A DNA stretch of 64,000 nucleotides from Vibrio tapetis subsp. quintayensis (GTDB taxonomy: Bacteria; Pseudomonadota; Gammaproteobacteria; Enterobacterales; Vibrionaceae): the NCBI RefSeq assembly GCF_030409945.1, contig NZ_JAUFQV010000035.1:62001-126000 (forward strand), written 5' to 3'. This document shows, one piece after another, positions 9,257 to 18,081 of this stretch. The position numbers and the translations under genes were made by a program. The notes beneath the pieces are model-generated. The model saw only the letters and a list, made by a program, of their open reading frames with translations, was not told where the DNA came from and did not search any database. The stretch's first letter is position 1. Each line of letters opens with the position of its first letter.

Positions 9257-9970
9257 ATGAAACTGACTTTCTCTCTTTACCGCTACAACCCAGATGCGGA
9301 TAAAAAGCCTTACATGAAAGATTACACTCTTGAAGTAGAAGAGGGATCGGACATGATGCTATTGGATGCGCTTATCTTGCTAAAAGAGCAAGATCCTACG
9401 ATCGCATTCCGTCGTTCTTGTCGTGAAGGTGTGTGTGGTTCAGATGGTTTGAACATGAATGGTAAAAACGGCTTGGCCTGTATCACTTCTCTGTCTGATC
9501 TAATCGGAAAAGACAAAATTGTGATTCGTCCATTGCCTGGTTTACCGGTTGTTCGAGATTTAATCGTTGACATGACACAGTTCTACGATAACTACGAAAA
9601 GGTGAAACCGTATTTGGTTTCTGATGGCAACGTACCGCCATCGCGTGAAAACCTACAACTTCCAGAAGACAGAGCACATCTTGATGGTTTGTATGAGTGC
9701 ATTATGTGTGCATGCTGTACTACGTCGTGTCCGTCATTCTGGTGGAATCCGGATAAATTCATCGGACCAGCGGGTTTGCTTGCAGCGTACCGCTGGCTAA
9801 TTGATAGCCGTGATAGTGCAACAGATGAACGTTTATCTGATCTTGATGATGCATTTAGCGTTTTTCGTTGCCATGGCATCATGAATTGTGTAAGTGTTTG
9901 TCCTAAGGGATTAAATCCGACGAAAGCGATAGGCCACATTAAAACAATGTTGATCAATCGTTCTGTGTGA
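9257..9970 (+). CDS. sdhB: Succinate dehydrogenase iron-sulfur subunit
   Basis: Carries electrons from FAD to quinone through three clusters. The 237 residues contain the [2Fe-2S] motif CREGVCGSDG followed by a later Cys. The C-terminal domain has CIMCACCTTSCP and CHGIMNCVSVCPKG for the [4Fe-4S] and [3Fe-4S] clusters. The start is 12 bp after sdhA, with GGGAGCAA as ribosome site. Confidence 0.98.
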   Translation: MKLTFSLYRYNPDADKKPYMKDYTLEVEEGSDMMLLDALILLKEQDPTIAFRRSCREGVCGSDGLNMNGKNGLACITSLSDLIGKDKIVIRPLPGLPVVRDLIVDMTQFYDNYEKVKPYLVSDGNVPPSRENLQLPEDRAHLDGLYECIMCACCTTSCPSFWWNPDKFIGPAGLLAAYRWLIDSRDSATDERLSDLDDAFSVFRCHGIMNCVSVCPKGLNPTKAIGHIKTMLINRSV

Positions 9971-9996
9971 TATTAGTCGAAAATGGAATAGAAGTT

Positions 9997-10045
9997 TGCT
10001 GGCTTTCGAGCCAGCAGGATAGATGCTCGGCATAATGTCCGAGCA
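9997..10045. other. Two tandem hairpins in the sdhB-sucA gap
   Basis: An 8-bp stem tgctggct/agccagca closed by a TTCG tetraloop (9997-10016) is followed by a 7-bp stem tgctcgg/ccgagca (10024-10045). Neither has a T run, so read-through with mRNA processing or 3'-end protection of sdh is more likely than full termination. Confidence 0.7.
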
Positions 10046-10073
10046 CAAATGAAACTACTGGTTAAGGGAAAAT

Positions 10074-12884
10074 ATGCACAACGGCGTGATGAAGGCATGG
10101 CTCGAGTCTTCACACTTGGCTGGCGCCAATGCAACGTACGTAGAAGATCTCTACGAACTGTATCTTAGTGACCCCGACCTGGTAAGTGAGGAATGGAAAC
10201 GAGTATTTGAGGGTTTACCTACGCATCCTGAAGATGTAGTAGAACAACCTCATTCTCGCGTTCGTGACTACTTCCGTCGATTAGCGAAAGAAACGAAGCA
10301 TTACAATGTCCAAGTTAGTGATCCTGATGTCGATGCGAAACAAGTAAAAGTTCTACAGCTTATCAATGCCTACCGCTTCCGCGGGCATCAAGCTGCCAAT
10401 CTAGATCCTCTAGGAATTTGGAAACGCGACCCTGTCGCAGACCTAGACCCTGCCTTTCATAATCTCAATGAAGAAGACTTTGAAGAAACCTTTAATGTGG
10501 GTTCTTTTGCTATTGGTCAAGAGACCATGGTGCTAAAAGATCTGCATAAAGCGCTTCAACAGACTTACTGTGGCTCAATTGGTGCAGAATACATGCACAT
10601 GACCAATACGGAACAAAAGCGTTGGATTCAACAACGTTTGGAGTCGGTATCAGGTCAGCCATCGTTCAATCGTGATGAAAAGCAGACATTCTTAGATGAG
10701 CTTACGGCTGCTGAAGGTCTTGAACGTTATCTTGGTGCGAAATTCCCTGGTGCGAAGCGTTTCTCGTTGGAAGGTGGTGATGCACTGATCCCAATGACGA
10801 AAGAAATGATTCGACATGCGGGTAGCCAAGGTATGCGTGAAGTGGTTGTGGGCATGGCTCACCGTGGTCGCTTAAACATGTTGGTTAACGTGTTGGGCAA
10901 AAAACCACAAGACCTCTTTGATGAGTTTGCAGGCAAGCACGATGATACATGGGGCACCGGTGATGTTAAATATCACCAAGGTTTCTCAGCAGATTTTGCG
11001 ACACCGGGTAACGACGTTCACCTTGTACTCGCATTCAACCCGTCACACCTAGAAATCGTAAATCCAGTAGTTATCGGTTCAGTTCGTGCCCGTCAAGACC
11101 GCTTAGGCGACAAAGACGGCAGCAGCGTACTGCCTATTACTATTCATGGTGACTCTGCTATCGCTGGCCAAGGCGTGGTGCAGGAGACATTCAATATGTC
11201 TCAAACTCGCGGTTTCCAAGTTGGCGGTACGGTTCGAATCGTGATTAATAACCAGGTTGGTTTCACAACTTCCAACCCGCGTGATACACGTTCAACTATG
11301 TATTGTACTGATATCGCGAAAATGGTTCAGGCTCCAATTTTCCACGTTAACGCTGATGATCCAGAAGCCGTTGCATTCGTTGCTCGAATTGCTTTGGATT
11401 ATCGTAATACGTTTAAACGTGATGTGGTGGTCGAGTTGGTTTGTTACCGACGTCATGGACACAATGAAGCTGACGAGCCAAGTGCAACACAGCCTCTGAT
11501 GTATCAGAAAATTAAAAAGCACCCAACGCCACGTAAATTGTATGCAGACGTATTGATTGACCGAGGTGAGTTTGATATTGAAACCGCCACCCAACTGGTC
11601 AATGAATACCGAGACGCACTCGATCATGGTGAAGTAGTGGTAAAAGAATGGCGTCCTATGCGTCTCCATTCTGTCGATTGGTCGCCGTACCTTGGTCACG
11701 ATTGGGATGACGCTTGGGAAAATGAATACGATATTGATCGCTTGAAAGAGCTAGGCCAACGTATTTGTCAGTACCCCGAAAGTCATAAGCTGCAAAGCCG
11801 AGTACAAAAGCTGTACAACGATCGTGTGTCAATGATGAACGGTGAGAAGGCCGTTGATTGGGGTATGGCCGAAACATTGGCTTACGCAACCTTAGTTGAT
11901 GACGGTAAGCGCATTCGTATTTCAGGCCAAGATTCAGGCCGTGGTACATTCTTCCATCGTCACGCTGTACTTCATAATCAATCTGATGCAAGTACCTATG
12001 TTCCACTGACAAACGTCCATGATAAACAAGGTCCATTCCAAGTTTATGATTCAGTCTTGTCAGAAGCCGCGGTATTGGCGTTTGAATATGGTTACGCAAC
12101 GACGGAGCCAGGTGGTTTAACACTTTGGGAAGCCCAGTTTGGTGATTTTGCCAATGGCGCTCAAGTGGTTATCGATCAGTTTATCTCGTCTGGTGAGCAG
12201 AAATGGGCCCGTTTATGTGGTCTTACTATGCTTCTTCCTCACGGATATGAAGGTCAAGGCCCTGAGCACTCATCGGCTCGTTTGGAGCGTTACTTACAGT
12301 TATGTGCTGAGCAAAATATGCAGGTTGTTGTTCCATCAACGCCGGCACAGGTTTATCACATGATCCGTCGTCAAGTTGTACGCCCGATGCGTCGACCACT
12401 GATTGTAATGTCGCCGAAGTCATTGCTGCGTCATCCATTGTGTACTTCCACACTAGAAGACTTGTCTCAAGGAACTTTCTTACCGGCTATTCCTGAAGTG
12501 GACGACTTGGATGCTGAGAAAGTGAAACGCGTTGTATTCTGTGCAGGTAAAGTTTATTACGACCTGCTAGAACAACGTAGGAACAATGAGCAAGATGACG
12601 TTGCTATAGTACGTATCGAGCAGCTATATCCTTTCCCGAAAGACGATGTAGAAGCGGCGATTTCACAATACAGCAATGTTCAAGACTTCGTGTGGTGTCA
12701 AGAAGAGCCTCAAAACCAAGGTGCTTGGTATTCAAGTCAGCATAACTTCCGTGCAGCTATCCCTGCTGGAACTGATTTGAAATACGCCGGTCGTCCGGCT
12801 TCAGCGTCACCTGCGGTTGGCTATATGTCAGTACACTTGAAACAACAGAAAGCGCTGGTTAACGATGCGCTGACTCTAGATTAA
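10074..12884 (+). CDS. sucA: 2-oxoglutarate dehydrogenase E1 component
   Basis: Thiamine-diphosphate-dependent decarboxylase of the 2-oxoglutarate dehydrogenase complex. It has 936 residues (933 in E. coli). The N-terminal SucB-binding segment is recognisable by LAGANATYVEDLYELYL. The thiamine-diphosphate region includes GDSAIAGQGVVQE and later NNQVGFTTSNP, and the C-terminal transketolase-like domain contains GQDSGRGTFFHRHAVLH. The start lies about 100 bp after sdhB, probably in the same transcript. Long antisense ORFs inside it are codon-bias shadows. Confidence 0.98.
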   Translation: MHNGVMKAWLESSHLAGANATYVEDLYELYLSDPDLVSEEWKRVFEGLPTHPEDVVEQPHSRVRDYFRRLAKETKHYNVQVSDPDVDAKQVKVLQLINAYRFRGHQAANLDPLGIWKRDPVADLDPAFHNLNEEDFEETFNVGSFAIGQETMVLKDLHKALQQTYCGSIGAEYMHMTNTEQKRWIQQRLESVSGQPSFNRDEKQTFLDELTAAEGLERYLGAKFPGAKRFSLEGGDALIPMTKEMIRHAGSQGMREVVVGMAHRGRLNMLVNVLGKKPQDLFDEFAGKHDDTWGTGDVKYHQGFSADFATPGNDVHLVLAFNPSHLEIVNPVVIGSVRARQDRLGDKDGSSVLPITIHGDSAIAGQGVVQETFNMSQTRGFQVGGTVRIVINNQVGFTTSNPRDTRSTMYCTDIAKMVQAPIFHVNADDPEAVAFVARIALDYRNTFKRDVVVELVCYRRHGHNEADEPSATQPLMYQKIKKHPTPRKLYADVLIDRGEFDIETATQLVNEYRDALDHGEVVVKEWRPMRLHSVDWSPYLGHDWDDAWENEYDIDRLKELGQRICQYPESHKLQSRVQKLYNDRVSMMNGEKAVDWGMAETLAYATLVDDGKRIRISGQDSGRGTFFHRHAVLHNQSDASTYVPLTNVHDKQGPFQVYDSVLSEAAVLAFEYGYATTEPGGLTLWEAQFGDFANGAQVVIDQFISSGEQKWARLCGLTMLLPHGYEGQGPEHSSARLERYLQLCAEQNMQVVVPSTPAQVYHMIRRQVVRPMRRPLIVMSPKSLLRHPLCTSTLEDLSQGTFLPAIPEVDDLDAEKVKRVVFCAGKVYYDLLEQRRNNEQDDVAIVRIEQLYPFPKDDVEAAISQYSNVQDFVWCQEEPQNQGAWYSSQHNFRAAIPAGTDLKYAGRPASASPAVGYMSVHLKQQKALVNDALTLD

Positions 12885-12912
12885 GAACTAGAAGAATAAG
12901 GACGAAACAGAC

Positions 12913-14124
12913 ATGACAATTGAAATTCTGGTTCCAGATTTACCTGAATCTGTCGCAGACGCAACGGTTGCTACTTGGCATAAACAGCCTGGTGATGCGG
13001 TTACTCGCGATGAAGTGATCGTTGATATCGAAACCGATAAAGTCGTTTTAGAAGTTCCGGCTTCTGAAGATGGTGTGTTGGAAGCAATCGTTGAAGGCGA
13101 AGGCGCAACAGTCTTGGGTCGCCAAGTTATTGGTCGCCTAAAACCGGGTGCAGTCGCTGGCGAACCAACAGTTGATACAACTGAAGAAAACGAAGCGTCT
13201 CCTGATAAGCGCCATAAAGCGGCACTGACAGAAGAAACGAATGACGCATTAAGCCCTGCGGTTCGTCGCCTACTTGGTGAGCATGGTCTTGAAGCAAGCC
13301 AGGTGAAAGGTTCAGGTGTTGGCGGTCGTATTACTCGTGAAGACATCGAAGCTCACCTAGCTAATGCATCTAAAGCAGCTCCAGCGGCTAAAGTTGAAGC
13401 TGAAATTGACGTGCCATCGGCTGCCCGTACGCAAAAACGAGTTCCAATGACTCGCCTGCGTAAACGTGTTGCAGAGCGCTTGCTTGAAGCTAAAAACAGC
13501 ACCGCAATGCTAACGACGTTTAACGAAGTAAACATGAAACCAATCATGGAACTTCGCAAGCAGTACAAAGACCAATTTGAAGAGCGTCACGGTGCTCGTC
13601 TTGGCTTTATGTCTTTTTACGTAAAAGCAGTAACTGAAGCCCTGAAACGCTACCCAGAAGTGAATGCGTCGATTGATGGTGAAGAAATTGTTTACCATAA
13701 CTACTTCGACATCAGCATGGCGGTATCAACACCTCGTGGTTTGGTTACGCCTGTCCTAAAAGACTGCGATACACTTGGATTTGCTGACATTGAAAAAGGC
13801 ATTAAAGAGCTGGCAGTTAAAGGTCGTGATGGAAAGCTAACGGTTGACGAACTAACCGGTGGTAATTTCACCATTACTAATGGCGGCGTATTTGGCTCAT
13901 TGATGTCAACGCCTATCATTAACCCACCACAAGCCGCAATCTTGGGGATGCATAAAATTCAAGATCGCCCGATGGCCGTTGATGGGAAAGTAGAAATTTT
14001 ACCAATGATGTACCTAGCGCTGTCTTACGATCACCGTCTTGTCGATGGCCGTGAGTCAGTGGGTTTCTTAGTAACAATTAAAGAGTTGCTAGAAGATCCA
14101 GCACGCCTATTACTAGACGTGTAA
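12913..14124 (+). CDS. sucB: Dihydrolipoyllysine succinyltransferase (E2)
   Basis: Core of the 2-oxoglutarate dehydrogenase complex, transferring the succinyl group to CoA. It has 403 residues. An N-terminal lipoyl domain has Lys43 in IETDKVVLE. A peripheral subunit-binding domain lies near residues 115-150 (SPAVRRLLGEHGL, GVGGRITREDIEAH). The catalytic domain ends with SYDHRLVDGRES (His374, Asp378). AAGGA precedes the ATG, and the gap to sucA is 28 bp. Confidence 0.98.
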   Translation: MTIEILVPDLPESVADATVATWHKQPGDAVTRDEVIVDIETDKVVLEVPASEDGVLEAIVEGEGATVLGRQVIGRLKPGAVAGEPTVDTTEENEASPDKRHKAALTEETNDALSPAVRRLLGEHGLEASQVKGSGVGGRITREDIEAHLANASKAAPAAKVEAEIDVPSAARTQKRVPMTRLRKRVAERLLEAKNSTAMLTTFNEVNMKPIMELRKQYKDQFEERHGARLGFMSFYVKAVTEALKRYPEVNASIDGEEIVYHNYFDISMAVSTPRGLVTPVLKDCDTLGFADIEKGIKELAVKGRDGKLTVDELTGGNFTITNGGVFGSLMSTPIINPPQAAILGMHKIQDRPMAVDGKVEILPMMYLALSYDHRLVDGRESVGFLVTIKELLEDPARLLLDV

Positions 14125-14135
14125 TTTAGCCCCTA

Positions 14136-14157
14136 GGAGCTGGTGAAAGTCAGCTCC
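14136..14157. other. Hairpin in the sucB-sucC gap
   Basis: A 7-bp stem ggagctg/cagctcc with an 8-base loop just after sucB and no T run. The 182-bp gap between sucB and sucC may also hold an internal promoter. This looks like a processing or attenuation element. Confidence 0.5.
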
Positions 14158-14306
14158 CAATTTTGAGGTTTACCTCAACTAAGCTCAACAGCCCTACAAG
14201 CACAGACATTACGAGTAAGCGTTCAACCAAAACTTTGGTGCACGCTTAGGTAATGGCTTAATGGAAATAATAAATCCCTTAAGGGATAAACAAATGGAAT
14301 AGCTCA

Positions 14307-15473
14307 ATGAATTTGCATGAATATCAAGCCAAACAGCTGTTTGCAGAATTCGGTTTACCTGTACCTGAAGGCTACGCGTGTGATACAGCGCAAGAGGCTT
14401 TTGAAGCTGCTGGCCGCATCAGCACGGAAAAAAAAGTTGTTAAATGTCAGGTTCACGCTGGTGGCCGCGGTAAAGCGGGCGGCGTAGAGCTTCACGACAC
14501 AAAAGATGGCGTTAAAGAATTTGCGCAAAAGTGGCTAGGTAAAAACCTAGTGACTTACCAAACAGATGCGAACGGTCAACCAGTAACAAAAATCTTGGTT
14601 GAAGAAGCATCGAACATTGCTAACGAACTGTACCTTGGTGCGGTAGTTGATCGTGCAACACGTCGTATCGTGTTCATGGCGTCAACAGAAGGCGGTGTGG
14701 ATATTGAAAAAATTGCTGAAGAAACGCCTGAGTTGATTCATCAAGCTGCGATTGATCCACTTGTTGGTCCTCAGACTTATCAAGGTCGTGAGCTAGCATT
14801 CAAATTAGGCCTAGCAGGTGATCAAATTAAGCAGTTTGTTAAGATCTTTATGGGTCTTGGCGACATGTTTGCACAGTACGACCTTGCACTGCTTGAGATT
14901 AACCCTCTGGTTATTACTAAAGAAGGTAACCTTCTGTGTTTAGACGGAAAAATCAACATCGACTCAAACGCGATGTACCGTCAGCCTAAGCTTCGTGAGA
15001 TGCACGATCCATCTCAAGAAGATGAGCGTGAAGCACATGCAGCACAATGGGAACTAAACTACGTCGCACTCGACGGCAGCATTGGTTGCATGGTTAATGG
15101 TGCTGGCCTTGCGATGGGCACGATGGATATCGTGAATCTACATGGCGGTCAACCTGCAAACTTCTTAGATGTTGGCGGAGGCGCGACGAAAGAGCGTGTA
15201 ACAGAAGCGTTCAAAATCATTCTTTCTGATGACAATGTTAAAGCCGTTCTAGTGAACATCTTCGGCGGCATTGTACGTTGTGACTTGATTGCAGACGGCA
15301 TCATTGGTGCAGTTGAAGAAGTTGGCGTAAAAGTACCGGTTGTCGTTCGTCTAGAAGGCAACAATGCTCCACTTGGTTCGCAAAAACTTGCAGAAAGTGG
15401 ACTTAACATTATTGCTGCAAACTCTCTAACGGAAGCAGCGGAAAAAGTAGTTGCTGCTGCGGAGGGCAAATAA
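14307..15473 (+). CDS. sucC: Succinyl-CoA synthetase beta subunit
   Basis: ADP-forming succinyl-CoA synthetase, beta subunit. The 388 residues match the family exactly. It opens with NLHEYQAKQLF and has the ATP-grasp domain (CQVHAGGRGKAGG near residue 50) and a C-terminal CoA-ligase half with NIFGGIVRCD and VVRLEGNNAPLG. Its stop overlaps the sucD ATG. It supplies the substrate-level phosphorylation step after SucAB. Confidence 0.98.
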   Translation: MNLHEYQAKQLFAEFGLPVPEGYACDTAQEAFEAAGRISTEKKVVKCQVHAGGRGKAGGVELHDTKDGVKEFAQKWLGKNLVTYQTDANGQPVTKILVEEASNIANELYLGAVVDRATRRIVFMASTEGGVDIEKIAEETPELIHQAAIDPLVGPQTYQGRELAFKLGLAGDQIKQFVKIFMGLGDMFAQYDLALLEINPLVITKEGNLLCLDGKINIDSNAMYRQPKLREMHDPSQEDEREAHAAQWELNYVALDGSIGCMVNGAGLAMGTMDIVNLHGGQPANFLDVGGGATKERVTEAFKIILSDDNVKAVLVNIFGGIVRCDLIADGIIGAVEEVGVKVPVVVRLEGNNAPLGSQKLAESGLNIIAANSLTEAAEKVVAAAEGK

Positions 15474-16345
15474 TGTCTGTATTAATTAATAAAGATACCA
15501 AAGTAATCTGCCAAGGTTTCACTGGCGGACAAGGTACATTCCACTCAGAGCAAGCGATTGATTACGGAACGCAAATGGTCGGTGGTGTATCACCGGGTAA
15601 AGGCGGACAGGTTCATTTGGGCTTACCCGTATTTAACACCGTTCGTGACGCAGTGGAAACAACAGGCGCAACAGCTTCGGTTATTTACGTACCAGCACCA
15701 TTTTGTAAAGATGCAATCCTTGAAGCCATCGATGCAGGTATCAAGCTGATCGTTACCATTACTGAAGGCATTCCAACGCTTGATCTACTTGACGTTAAAG
15801 TACGTCTAGATGAAGCTGGCGTAGTTATGATTGGTCCTAACTGTCCGGGTGTCATTACTCCTGACGAATGTAAGATTGGTATTATGCCTGGTCACATTCA
15901 TAAGAAGGGTAAAGTTGGTATCGTATCTCGCTCTGGTACACTAACGTACGAAGCCGTTAAGCAAACAACAGACGAAGGCTTCGGCCAGTCGACTTGTGTT
16001 GGTATCGGCGGAGACCCAATTCCTGGCTCTAACTTCATCGATATTTTGAAGCTATTCCAAGAAGATCCGGAAACCGAAGCCATCGTGATGATTGGTGAAA
16101 TCGGTGGTACTGCTGAAGAAGAAGCCGCGGCTTATATTAAGGCAAACGTTACTAAGCCTGTTGTCTCTTACATTGCGGGTGTTACAGCGCCTCCTGGTAA
16201 GCGTATGGGCCATGCTGGTGCGATTATCTCAGGTGGTAAAGGTACTGCTGAAGATAAATTCGCAGCACTTGAAGAAGCCGGCGTGAAAACAGTAAAAAGC
16301 TTAGCAGACATTGGTAAAGCATTACGTGAAATTACTGGCTGGTAA
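15473..16345 (+). CDS. sucD: Succinyl-CoA synthetase alpha subunit
   Basis: The alpha subunit, which binds CoA and carries the phosphohistidine. It has 290 residues. GFTGGQGTFHSEQAI is at the N-terminus, SRSGTLTYE in the middle, and GKRMGHAGAIISGG holds the phosphorylated His near residue 247. The ATG overlaps the sucC stop by one base. It is the last gene of the TCA run, followed by a strong terminator. Confidence 0.98.
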   Translation: MSVLINKDTKVICQGFTGGQGTFHSEQAIDYGTQMVGGVSPGKGGQVHLGLPVFNTVRDAVETTGATASVIYVPAPFCKDAILEAIDAGIKLIVTITEGIPTLDLLDVKVRLDEAGVVMIGPNCPGVITPDECKIGIMPGHIHKKGKVGIVSRSGTLTYEAVKQTTDEGFGQSTCVGIGGDPIPGSNFIDILKLFQEDPETEAIVMIGEIGGTAEEEAAAYIKANVTKPVVSYIAGVTAPPGKRMGHAGAIISGGKGTAEDKFAALEEAGVKTVKSLADIGKALREITGW

Positions 16346-16385
16346 TTACTGAGTACTTTTTGTATTTAGCTTTTCAAGCAGAAAC

Positions 16386-16420
16386 AAAAATACCGACACT
16401 ATGAGTGTCGGTATTTTTTT
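16386..16420. terminator. Bidirectional terminator between sucD and znuB
   Basis: A 10-bp stem taccgacact/agtgtcggta (16391-16400 with 16404-16413), flanked by A and T runs. Confidence 0.92.
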
Positions 16421-16432
16421 ATCTAAAAAATA

Positions 16433-17218
16433 TTAGCTGGATACTTTTCTAAACTGCGATAGCAAGAATATGGACGCTGCACTTAGCACAACCGATGGGC
16501 CAGCAGGAGTATCAAAATGCCATGAGGCGTAAAGGCCTGAAATGACCGATGCAACACCGAACATCGAGGCCATTATTGCCATTTGTTCAGGTGTTTTTGC
16601 GAATCTACGTGCGGCAGCCGCGGGGATTATCATCAAAGAAGTAATGAGCAGTGCTCCTACGAACTTCATACCCACAGCGATAACCACGCCAACTAATAGC
16701 ATTAGGATCAAACGCATTAGTTCAGTATTAATTCCTTCGATGCTCGCCAACTCTTCATTTACGCTGCTCGATAATAGTGGATGCCAGAAAATAAATAACA
16801 TCACTAAAACAAACGCACCACCTAGAATAATAAATACAAGGTCATCTGGAGATACGGCCAACAAATCACCAAACAGGTAACCCATTAGGTCGACTCGAAC
16901 GTTGTCAAAAAAGCTGATGGCGACCAAACCTAAAGATAGGGAGCTGTGCGCTAGAATACCCAATAACGTATCGGTGGCAACGAGCTGTTGCCTTTGAAGG
17001 GTTACCAATATAATGGCCAAGCCAATACAGCAGATGACGAGTGCAAAATACAAGTTGATATCGAGCAAGAAACCTAACGATAACCCCAGCAAAGAAGCGT
17101 GCGCTAACGTATCGCCGAAATATGCCATCTTACGCCAGACAACAAATGAGCCCAAAGGGCCGGTGATCAACGCAATTGCAATCCCTGCAAGTATAGATGG
17201 AAGCAGAAAATCAATCAT
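16433..17218 (-). CDS. znuB: ZnuB, zinc ABC transporter permease
   Basis: Inner-membrane permease of the high-affinity zinc importer. It has 261 residues with about eight hydrophobic helices and ABC-3 family features such as the early segment GPLGSFVVWRKMAYFGDTLAH. The ATG at 17218 overlaps the end of znuC by 8 bases, giving coupled translation. An upstream in-frame codon adds 14 residues lying wholly within znuC and is less likely. Confidence 0.95.
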   Translation of the reverse strand: MIDFLLPSILAGIAIALITGPLGSFVVWRKMAYFGDTLAHASLLGLSLGFLLDINLYFALVICCIGLAIILVTLQRQQLVATDTLLGILAHSSLSLGLVAISFFDNVRVDLMGYLFGDLLAVSPDDLVFIILGGAFVLVMLFIFWHPLLSSSVNEELASIEGINTELMRLILMLLVGVVIAVGMKFVGALLITSLMIIPAAAARRFAKTPEQMAIMASMFGVASVISGLYASWHFDTPAGPSVVLSAASIFLLSQFRKVSS

Positions 17219-17996
17219 GTTTGCAGTGCCCATGTTTGTGATTGTGGCAATCAAGAGCATCGCCTAAGACAGGTTGACCAGCTAAATCATGATGATGCTC
17301 ATGACTGTGTTCATAAAACGCCAGAGATTCGTGTGAGCGCTGGCCAAACATCGCAATATAGGATGGGTGCTTGCTGACCATTTCTGGCGCACCGGAACAA
17401 CAAATATGATGCTGGAGGCAGACGACGTGGTCGGTTTTTGCCATAACTAGATGCAAATCATGAGAAATCATTAATATCGCACAGTTAAATCGATGGCGAA
17501 GGTGATCTATGAGTTCGTAAAGATCAATTTGTCCTTGAACATCGACACCTTGAGCGGGTTCGTCTAAAACAAGTAGGTCAGGGCGGTGCAGTAATGCTCG
17601 GGCAAGTAACACTCGCTGAGTCTCGCCACCGGAAAGCATATGCATATTATTCTCATTCAAGTGCCCTGCACCGACGAGACGCAGTGCATCTAAACGTTCC
17701 TGTTGACTGTATTTGCCAGCCAATTTCAGAAATCTTTCGACACTTAAAGGAAGCGTATCATTGAGGCGAAGTTTTTGAGGGACGTACCCAATTTTAGGTT
17801 TACCATCTAAAGTAAGCGTGCCACTAAATTGCTTATTCAAACCAAGAATAACCTTTACTAACGTGGACTTACCCGCGCCATTTGGGCCTATCAAAGTTGT
17901 GATTTGGCCTTTGTAAAGCTCAAGGTCAATGTTGGAAAGAGCGGTGTTACCACCAAATTTAACATTAATAGATTTTAAAGAGACAAGCGGTTTCAT
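17211..17996 (-). CDS. znuC: ZnuC, zinc ABC transporter ATPase
   Basis: ATP-binding subunit energising ZnuB. It has 261 residues from the ATG at 17996. Walker A is GPNGAGKST (residues 37-45), the signature is LSGGE, Walker B is LLVLDEP and the switch His is in ISHD. The C-terminal tail is rich in His (HSHEHHHD and later HNHKHGHCKHD), common in zinc-handling ATPases and probably metal-binding. It is transcribed with znuB and diverges from znuA over a candidate Zur site. Confidence 0.96.
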   Translation of the reverse strand: MKPLVSLKSINVKFGGNTALSNIDLELYKGQITTLIGPNGAGKSTLVKVILGLNKQFSGTLTLDGKPKIGYVPQKLRLNDTLPLSVERFLKLAGKYSQQERLDALRLVGAGHLNENNMHMLSGGETQRVLLARALLHRPDLLVLDEPAQGVDVQGQIDLYELIDHLRHRFNCAILMISHDLHLVMAKTDHVVCLQHHICCSGAPEMVSKHPSYIAMFGQRSHESLAFYEHSHEHHHDLAGQPVLGDALDCHNHKHGHCKHD

Positions 17997-18018
17997 CGTA
18001 AACCTGTGTTGCATTGTT

Positions 18019-18040
18019 GATATGTTATAAAGTAACATTC
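18019..18040. promoter_or_regulatory. Candidate Zur box between znuC and znuA
   Basis: A near-palindrome GATATGTTATAAAGTAACAT(TC) closely resembles the enterobacterial Zur operator with half-sites ATGTTAT and GTAACAT. It is placed to control both divergent transcripts; zinc repression through Zur is the established mode for znu genes. Confidence 0.8.
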
Positions 18041-18081
18041 ACGCCCAGGTTAGCCAAGTAACTTTGATTATCGAGGGAAAA

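Noticed and set aside
11292..12123. Antisense ORFs of 135 and 155 codons within sucA
   Set aside because: They lie wholly inside a highly conserved enzyme gene and arise from its codon bias; no homologous features were seen.
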